Source of the DNA: Synergistaceae bacterium
GTDB lineage: Bacteria; Synergistota; Synergistia; Synergistales; Aminobacteriaceae
Reading direction: 5' to 3'
NCBI GenBank assembly: GCA_031273365.1
Contig: JAISSA010000187.1
Span: 1 to 11,747 of the forward strand
Length of the DNA: 11,747 nt
Positions 7,407 to 11,747 of the stretch are shown here, one piece after another (positions within the stretch are counted from its first letter, which is position 1; every line of letters starts with the position of its first letter). A program made the position numbers and the translations under genes. The notes below the pieces were generated by a model. The model had not been told where the DNA came from. It saw only the letters and a list, made by a program, of their open reading frames with translations, and searched no databases.

Positions 7407-10061
7407 GTGGCGCAGGAAGACCTCAGAGCGCTCGATGACTATCTGTTTAAATACCTGCGCGACGTGCTGTACGCTCCTTCAAAAGCCACCCTGGACCTGA
7501 GCCGCCTTCCGGACGATCTGCAGCAGTTCGGAAAGGGTTTGCAGTTTTTCAGTCAGTGCGCGATGGAGACTGCCGCGGTGGCGAAGGCGCTGTCCAAAGG
7601 GGCGTTGAGCGGGCCGCTTCCCTCACGGCAGAACGAGATGGCGGCGCCGCTGAAGTCGCTTCACGCATCTCTGAGTCACCTGACATGGCAGACGAAGCAG
7701 GTTGCCGAGGGCGACTACAATCAGCATGTGGACTTCATGGGCGACTTTTCCAACGCCTTCAATATCATGGTCCGGCTGCTGGAGGAGCGCTGGCACTCTC
7801 TGGAGGACCTCTACCGCCGGAGCAGCGCCTATATTCGGCTTATCCATAAAATTGGAGAAAATCTGCTCTCGATCGGCGGTTCCAGGTACGCCGAGGCCGT
7901 GGTCCACTCTTTGAAGGACCTGTGCGAGACCTTCAACTGCGCAATCGTGTCCCTGTGGCAGATGGACGGCGAAAATCGGAAGCCTGAGCGCCTGTTTCAC
8001 TGGCCGGTGGAGGAAAAGAGCGCCTCTTTGATGATCAGGACGGACTGGCCGAAGGAATGGCTCGACGACCTCGCCGCCGGCCGATACGTCTTCGTCGGCT
8101 CCATGGCGCCCTGGGAGGGCCTTTTCTCTCAGGAGGTCCGGTCGTTTCTGGCGATTCCGCTCTCGGTCGGGGGCAGGTTATGGGGGTTCATGGCGATGCC
8201 GGGGCTCAGCCACGAGGAAAAGGCCTACACCGAGGAGGAAATATCCGTCATGACGGCCGGCGGGCTGTTGATCGTCTCCGCCGTGCTCGCAAAGGAGATG
8301 ACCGATTCCCTTGTGGCCGCCAGAGAGGACGCGCTCAGGGCGACGCGCGTAAAAAGCGAATTTCTCTCTCGCATGAGCCATGAAATGCGCACGCCGATGA
8401 ACGCGATTATCGGCATGACCAGCATCGCCAAAGGCGCGAACGACGAAAAAAAACTCCAGTTCTGCCTGTCCACGATAGAAACCTCGTCGCAGCATCTCCT
8501 GAACCTGATAAACGACGTGCTCGACATGTCCAAAATCGAGGCGGGAAAGCTCGAACTCGACGCCGCTCCGTTCGACCTCGAAAAAATGCTGATGAAGGTC
8601 TGCAATATTATAGAAGAAAGAGTGGAGCAGAAAAACCAGACCCTGCGCGTCGTCATTGGCAAAGGGGTGAACGTGCGCTGCATCGGGGACGAGATGCGCC
8701 TTTCGCAGGTAGTGACCAACCTGTTCAGCAATGCGGTAAAATTCACGCCGGAAAAGGGAAAAATTCTGCTGACCGTCGAAGACGTCGAAGAAGTCGAAGA
8801 AGTCGAAAAAGTCCCCGAGGAAACGGTGGCTGAAGGAGGCCGCGAAAGGCTGCGTTTAAACGTTCAAAATCAGGGGGGCAGAGCCCGTTCGCCCCTGGGG
8901 CTCAGTGGCCCCCCTGAAACCCCCGGTGTCGCACTGAGTAGCTGCCAGGGCACGACTGAACGTACGGGGCCTGAACGGATACGGCTGCGTTTTTCCGTCT
9001 CCGACACCGGAATTGGGATGACTCCGGAGCAGATGGAGCGGCTTTTCGGCGCGTTCGACCAGGCTGACGCGAGCATCGCCAGGCGTTATGGCGGGACGGG
9101 GCTTGGCCTTGCCATCTCGAAAAAGATCGTCGAGCAGATGAACGGATGGATAGAGACGCGCTCGGAGCCCGGGAAGGGCTCGACCTTCGTCTTCGAGGTG
9201 GAGCTCGAGCGCGATCCGCAGCAGGACGCCGGCGTCGTCGTCGAGGGCCGGCGCGTTCTGGTGGTGGACGGAGACCCCGAATCGCTGGAGCAGTTCAGGT
9301 CAATCACCGATCGCTTCGGCGTCGCGTCGGACGCCGCTGAAAGCGGGGAGCGGGCGGCGACGCTCCTGAACGCCGCGCTCCGAAGCAGAACCCCGTACGA
9401 CGTCATCTTTGTGGACTGCGATCTGCCGGAGAAGGGCGGGATCGAAACCGTCCGGTCCTTTGCCTCCGGGGTAGACAGGGGGACCGTCGTTCTCATGGCG
9501 TCGTTCCTGAAATGGAACGCCATCGAGGAAGAGGCCGGCCAGGCCGGAATCCGCCGATTTCTGGCGAAGCCCCTGTTCCCCTCTTCCATCCGGAGCGTCC
9601 TCGACGAGCTGCGGGAAAAGGATGGGGGAGAGCGCGTCGCCCTTCCGGACGACCCCGTGGAGCGGACGCTCGATCTTTCCGGAAGGCAAATTCTTCTGAC
9701 CGACGACGTGGAGCTCAATCGCCTGATCGTCCGGGAGCTGCTGCTGGAGACGAACGTCGGCATCGACGAAGCGGAGAGTGGAGAAAAAGCGCTCTCCATG
9801 TTCGAGGAATCGCCGGAGAACTATTACGATCTGGTGTTCATGGACATTCAGATGCCGGGCCTGGATGGCTACGAAACGACCCGACGCCTCCGGAGCCTGG
9901 CGCGTCCCGACGCAAAGACGGTGCCCGTCATAGCCCTGACGGCGGACGCTTACAGGGAAGACGCCGAAAGAGCGATAGAGGCGGGAATGAACGGGCACCT
10001 CGCGAAGCCGGTCGAAATCGACAGGATGCGGGACCTTCTCGCCGGGCATTTGCAAAGGTGA
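7407..10061 (+). CDS. Soluble hybrid histidine kinase (GAF-HisKA-HATPase-REC-REC)
   Basis: An 884-residue sensor kinase from the GTG start, with no membrane segments. Residues 30-140 form a helical, HAMP-like module with SHLTWQTKQVAEGDYNQ (90-106), found in a group of cytoplasmic hybrid kinases of anaerobes and spirochaetes. A GAF domain spans about 140-300. HisKA has MSHEMRTP with phospho-acceptor H325. HATPase has N442, DTGIGM (533-538) and GGTGLGL (562-568). REC1 (about 616-735) keeps phospho-acceptor D670 and K721, but its acidic pair reads D621-G622 and the conserved Thr is replaced, so it may be weak. REC2 (about 760-880) is complete: D766/D767, D813, T845, K867. No HPt or DNA-binding output is present, so the phosphate probably passes to a separate HPt or regulator. 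The HATPase carries an insertion at about 459-525 made of an Asp/Glu-Val repeat and a GC-rich palindromic segment. The V4R gene lies just upstream and probably supplies the signal. Confidence 0.93.
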   Translation: MAQEDLRALDDYLFKYLRDVLYAPSKATLDLSRLPDDLQQFGKGLQFFSQCAMETAAVAKALSKGALSGPLPSRQNEMAAPLKSLHASLSHLTWQTKQVAEGDYNQHVDFMGDFSNAFNIMVRLLEERWHSLEDLYRRSSAYIRLIHKIGENLLSIGGSRYAEAVVHSLKDLCETFNCAIVSLWQMDGENRKPERLFHWPVEEKSASLMIRTDWPKEWLDDLAAGRYVFVGSMAPWEGLFSQEVRSFLAIPLSVGGRLWGFMAMPGLSHEEKAYTEEEISVMTAGGLLIVSAVLAKEMTDSLVAAREDALRATRVKSEFLSRMSHEMRTPMNAIIGMTSIAKGANDEKKLQFCLSTIETSSQHLLNLINDVLDMSKIEAGKLELDAAPFDLEKMLMKVCNIIEERVEQKNQTLRVVIGKGVNVRCIGDEMRLSQVVTNLFSNAVKFTPEKGKILLTVEDVEEVEEVEKVPEETVAEGGRERLRLNVQNQGGRARSPLGLSGPPETPGVALSSCQGTTERTGPERIRLRFSVSDTGIGMTPEQMERLFGAFDQADASIARRYGGTGLGLAISKKIVEQMNGWIETRSEPGKGSTFVFEVELERDPQQDAGVVVEGRRVLVVDGDPESLEQFRSITDRFGVASDAAESGERAATLLNAALRSRTPYDVIFVDCDLPEKGGIETVRSFASGVDRGTVVLMASFLKWNAIEEEAGQAGIRRFLAKPLFPSSIRSVLDELREKDGGERVALPDDPVERTLDLSGRQILLTDDVELNRLIVRELLLETNVGIDEAESGEKALSMFEESPENYYDLVFMDIQMPGLDGYETTRRLRSLARPDAKTVPVIALTADAYREDAERAIEAGMNGHLAKPVEIDRMRDLLAGHLQR
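8775..8810 (+). repeat. 9-bp tandem repeat inside the kinase gene
   Basis: Four units of period 9 (GTCGAAGAC, GTCGAAGAA, GTCGAAGAA, GTCGAAAAA) encode an acidic Val-Glu repeat in the HATPase domain. Because the period is a multiple of three, copy-number change would keep the reading frame. Confidence 0.85.
8870..8924 (+). repeat. Palindromic repeat element inserted in-frame in the kinase HATPase domain
   Basis: A perfect 10-bp inverted repeat, TCAGGGGGGC at 8870-8879 and GCCCCCCTGA at 8908-8917, is followed by AACCCCC. A second pair, CAGGGG (8871-8876) with CCCCTG (8892-8897), overlaps it. The ends TCAGGGG and CCCCTGA-AACCCC are the same as those of the intergenic element at 881-1014. The encoded Gly/Pro/Ser-rich peptide sits between the N box and G1 box, where HATPase domains normally have a short strand-loop. 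That it is a repeat insertion is inference from the shared ends and palindromic structure. Confidence 0.6.
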
Positions 10062-10081
10062 CGGGGGGGAGCTCCGCCCCG
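10062..10081 (+). other. Imperfect GC-rich hairpin after the kinase stop
   Basis: Directly after the kinase TGA, CGGGG (10062-10066) pairs with CCCCG (10077-10081) around GGAGCTCC. No U-run follows, so it is a poor intrinsic terminator. It may be a relic of the GC-rich repeat family or a weak pause site before pgi. Confidence 0.35.
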
Positions 10082-10131
10082 CTGATTTCGAGTGCCTGCA
10101 TTGGTCCGCGAAAGGGTTACGCTTATTTTTG

Positions 10132-10138
10132 AGGAGGT
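10132..10138 (+). promoter_or_regulatory. Ribosome binding site that sets the pgi start at 10145
   Basis: AGGAGGT at 10132-10138 abuts the in-frame ATG at 10139, which is too close, and sits 6 nt before the ATG at 10145, which is ideal spacing. The second ATG is therefore chosen. Confidence 0.8.
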
Positions 10139-10144
10139 ATGACG

Positions 10145-11524
10145 ATGAACGAAAAGACGCTTTTATCGCTCGCATATGGAGCCGCGTTCACGGGAGGCGA
10201 ACGGGCCGTCGCGTTTTCGGATCTCGAAAGCATGACGCCGCAGTTCAGGGAAGGCGACGACTGGTTGCGCAAAAATGCCGGCAGGGAGGGTTTTGGCTGG
10301 ATGGACCTGCCGAGGCGGAACGTGGACGAAGTCCAAACCCTGGCGCGATGGCTGGCCACGCGCGAATCCATCGTTCAGGTGGGCATAGGAGGCTCCGCTC
10401 TGGGGAACCTGATGCTGCATAACGCGCTTTTGCCTCCATACTGGAACGAGCTGCCGAAGGTCAAGCGCAACGCGCCGCGTTTCTTTATGTCCGACAACGT
10501 GGATCCCGTCGATAACCGGGCAATCTGGGAGCTTCTCGACCCCCAGAGCACCGCCGTGATCGTCGTCAGCAAGTCGGGCAGCACCGCGGAGACGGCGGCA
10601 AATTTCCTGTTTTTCTGGGAAAAGCTTCGCGACACCCTGGGAGAGGCGGCCGCGCGTGAGCGCGTCATCGTCGTGACCGATAAGGAGAAGGGCATCCTTC
10701 GCCCCTTCGTCGACGAGACCGGCTGCAAAAGCCTCATCCTTCCGGAGGACGTCGGGGGGCGCTTTTCCGTCCTCTCCTGCGTGGGCCTTCTCTCCGCCTG
10801 GGCGCTGGGGATCGACTGCAAGGCGCTCCTGTCCGGCGCGGGCGCGATGAGCGACCTTCTCGCCAGAAACGGATCGATTCTGGAAAACCCCGCGTGGATC
10901 ATGGCGGGACTTTCCTGGCTGCACCTGCGCAAAAACCGGAACGTCAACGTCCTGATGCCCTACTCCGACGCGCTGGAGCGCTTTGGAGAGTGGTTCGCCC
11001 AGCTCTGGGGAGAATCCACCGGCAAGGACGGGCAGGGCTCGACCCCCGTGCGCGCGCTGGGGTCCATCGACCAGCACTCGCAGCTTCAGCTCTACTCCTC
11101 CGGGCCGGATGACAAACTCTACACGATTCTGACCGTGAAGCAGGGGCAGAAGGATATTGCGCTGCCGGCGGCGCCGGAAAAGGCGTTTGAAAAACTTTCC
11201 TGGCTTTACGGAAAATCGATGGACGAGCTCCGCAATCACGAGGCCTTCGCGACGGCCGTGACCCTGGCGAAGATGTCCCGTCCCGTCCTCACGCTCACGC
11301 TGCCGGTTCTCGACGCCTGGCGTCTGGGCGGACTGATCCAGTTTTACGAGTACGTCACGGCCATGACGGGGTACCTGATGAAGGTCAACCCGTTCGATCA
11401 GCCCGGCGTCGAGCAGGGGAAAAATTATGCCTACGGCCTTATGGGGCGGGCCGGCTACGAAGCTCAGGCTCAGGAAGTGCAGACGCTGTCCGGCAGAATC
11501 GGCGAGCGCGTCGTCCATGTCTGA
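10145..11524 (+). CDS. pgi: Glucose-6-phosphate isomerase
   Basis: A 459-residue cytoplasmic enzyme that interconverts glucose 6-phosphate and fructose 6-phosphate in glycolysis and gluconeogenesis. It has two SIS domains: the first with VGIGGSALGN (79-88) and SKSGSTAET (142-150), then DVGGRFSVLS (202-211). Catalytic positions expected for the family are present: R206, E290 in WGESTGK, H311 in DQHSQLQLY, and K426 in the signature FDQPGVEQGK. Length fits the short bacterial Pgi class of about 450 residues, not the 550-residue E. coli type. The gene is 83 nt downstream of the kinase on the same strand but has its own strong ribosome site; whether it has a separate promoter is unclear. Codon use is strongly GC-biased, with one TTA codon near the 5' end at 10163. 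A bifunctional phosphomannose/phosphoglucose isomerase is less likely given the full-length signatures. Confidence 0.96.
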   Translation: MNEKTLLSLAYGAAFTGGERAVAFSDLESMTPQFREGDDWLRKNAGREGFGWMDLPRRNVDEVQTLARWLATRESIVQVGIGGSALGNLMLHNALLPPYWNELPKVKRNAPRFFMSDNVDPVDNRAIWELLDPQSTAVIVVSKSGSTAETAANFLFFWEKLRDTLGEAAARERVIVVTDKEKGILRPFVDETGCKSLILPEDVGGRFSVLSCVGLLSAWALGIDCKALLSGAGAMSDLLARNGSILENPAWIMAGLSWLHLRKNRNVNVLMPYSDALERFGEWFAQLWGESTGKDGQGSTPVRALGSIDQHSQLQLYSSGPDDKLYTILTVKQGQKDIALPAAPEKAFEKLSWLYGKSMDELRNHEAFATAVTLAKMSRPVLTLTLPVLDAWRLGGLIQFYEYVTAMTGYLMKVNPFDQPGVEQGKNYAYGLMGRAGYEAQAQEVQTLSGRIGERVVHV

Positions 11525-11535
11525 GCGGGTGCCCC

Positions 11536-11655
11536 GTGCGCAGAGAATTTAAATATCTTACCGTGGCGTCGCTGATTTTCGCCTTTCTCGCCATCTTCGT
11601 CAGCGGCGTGAGAATGCCGTGGAGCGAGGAGGGTAACAATATAGTCATCGGATAG
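11536..11655 (+). CDS. Possible 39-residue single-pass membrane protein, or 5' remnant of a larger gene
   Basis: A GTG-started frame begins 11 nt after the pgi stop and ends at TAG 11653-11655. The product has a basic N-terminus (VRREFK), one clear hydrophobic helix (YLTVASLIFAFLAIFVSGV, residues 7-25) and a short polar tail (RMPWSEEGNNIVIG). The codons are GC-rich at the third position up to about 11635, like real genes nearby. The close spacing suggests translational coupling to pgi. The ribosome site is weak. The coding character fades just before the stop and the sequence then becomes AT-richer, so this could be the N-terminal signal anchor of a longer protein cut by an insertion. No family was recognised. 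Confidence 0.4.
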   Translation: MRREFKYLTVASLIFAFLAIFVSGVRMPWSEEGNNIVIG

Positions 11656-11747
11656 CTAAGTTTTCATTGTAATAGCTATCTAAAACGTCTATAAAAGCCC
11701 TCCATACCGGGTAATCGGTATGCAGCTCAAGGTGAAAGCCCTTGAGA
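11651..11747 (+). other. AT-richer, hairpin-rich tail, possibly structured RNA or a mobile-element end
   Basis: Three inverted repeats follow each other: GATAGCTA (11651-11658) with TAGCTATC (11673-11680); CATACCG (11703-11709) with CGGTATG (11716-11722), loop GGTAAT; and CTCAAGG (11726-11732) with CCTTGAG (11740-11746), loop TGAAAGC. Base composition drops in GC compared with pgi. The stem carrying GGTGAAAGCCC recalls stem-loops in domain I of bacterial group II introns, but that is a resemblance only, and no GTGYG-type 5' boundary is convincing here. The window ends inside the structure. The minus strand is open from the window edge to a TGA at 11645-11647 (33 codons), which could instead be the end of a convergent gene. 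Confidence 0.4.

Noticed and set aside
10101..10129. TTGGTC with TATTTT, 17 nt apart, as a pgi promoter.
   Set aside because: The start point would lie on the pgi ribosome site, leaving no usable leader; the match is also weak.
11645..11747. A 33-codon minus-strand frame open to the window edge (ending NENLAIR).
   Set aside because: It is too short to support as a gene, has no recognised family and overlaps the hairpin-rich tail; flanking sequence is needed. Kept only as an alternative explanation.

Overview
The window is GC-rich and densely coding. It looks like chromosomal DNA from an obligate or facultative anaerobe. The best clues are a NuoE/NuoF-like pair joined to a chimeric NfnB/NuoG-type flavo-iron-sulfur protein, a layout known from anaerobic electron-bifurcating complexes, and a short (about 459-residue) bacterial phosphoglucose isomerase. 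Synergistota or a Bacillota-related anaerobe would fit, but that placement is inference: there is no rRNA or marker gene here.

Layout. (1) 1-840, minus strand: the N-terminal transmembrane half of an ABC exporter, cut by the window edge. (2) 841-1029: non-coding, filled by a GC-rich palindromic repeat element. (3) 1030-6489, minus strand: a tight three-gene operon. Transcription order is a NuoE/HydC-like [2Fe-2S] subunit, a NuoF/HydB-like FMN/NADH subunit that carries extra ferredoxin domains, and a 1,030-residue NfnB-like protein with ferredoxin, NADPH/FAD, polyferredoxin and vestigial molybdopterin-oxidoreductase parts. (4) 6490-6824: a divergent intergenic region that must hold promoters for both directions. 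(5) 6825-10061, plus strand: a V4R small-molecule-binding protein followed by a soluble hybrid histidine kinase (GAF, HisKA, HATPase, two receivers). The kinase ATPase domain carries a repeat-derived insertion. (6) 10145-11524, plus strand: pgi. (7) 11536-11655: a possible 39-residue single-pass membrane protein, followed by an AT-richer, hairpin-rich tail that may be the edge of a mobile element or structured RNA.

How the genes work together. The minus-strand operon most resembles the Stn (Sporomusa-type Nfn) family of electron-bifurcating transhydrogenases, which link NADH, NADPH and ferredoxin pools. It carries NAD(H)-type and NADP(H)-type sites and many Fe-S clusters, and it has neither a hydrogenase H-cluster domain nor a full formate dehydrogenase domain. 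The V4R/kinase pair is transcribed divergently and looks like a two-protein cytoplasmic sensor. A regulatory link to the redox operon is possible but unproven, since the kinase has no DNA-binding output. Pgi is central glycolysis and gluconeogenesis.

The points most worth a second look are the Stn-like complex and its altered FAD motif, the palindromic repeat shared between an intergenic region and the kinase ATPase domain, and the structured right-hand tail.
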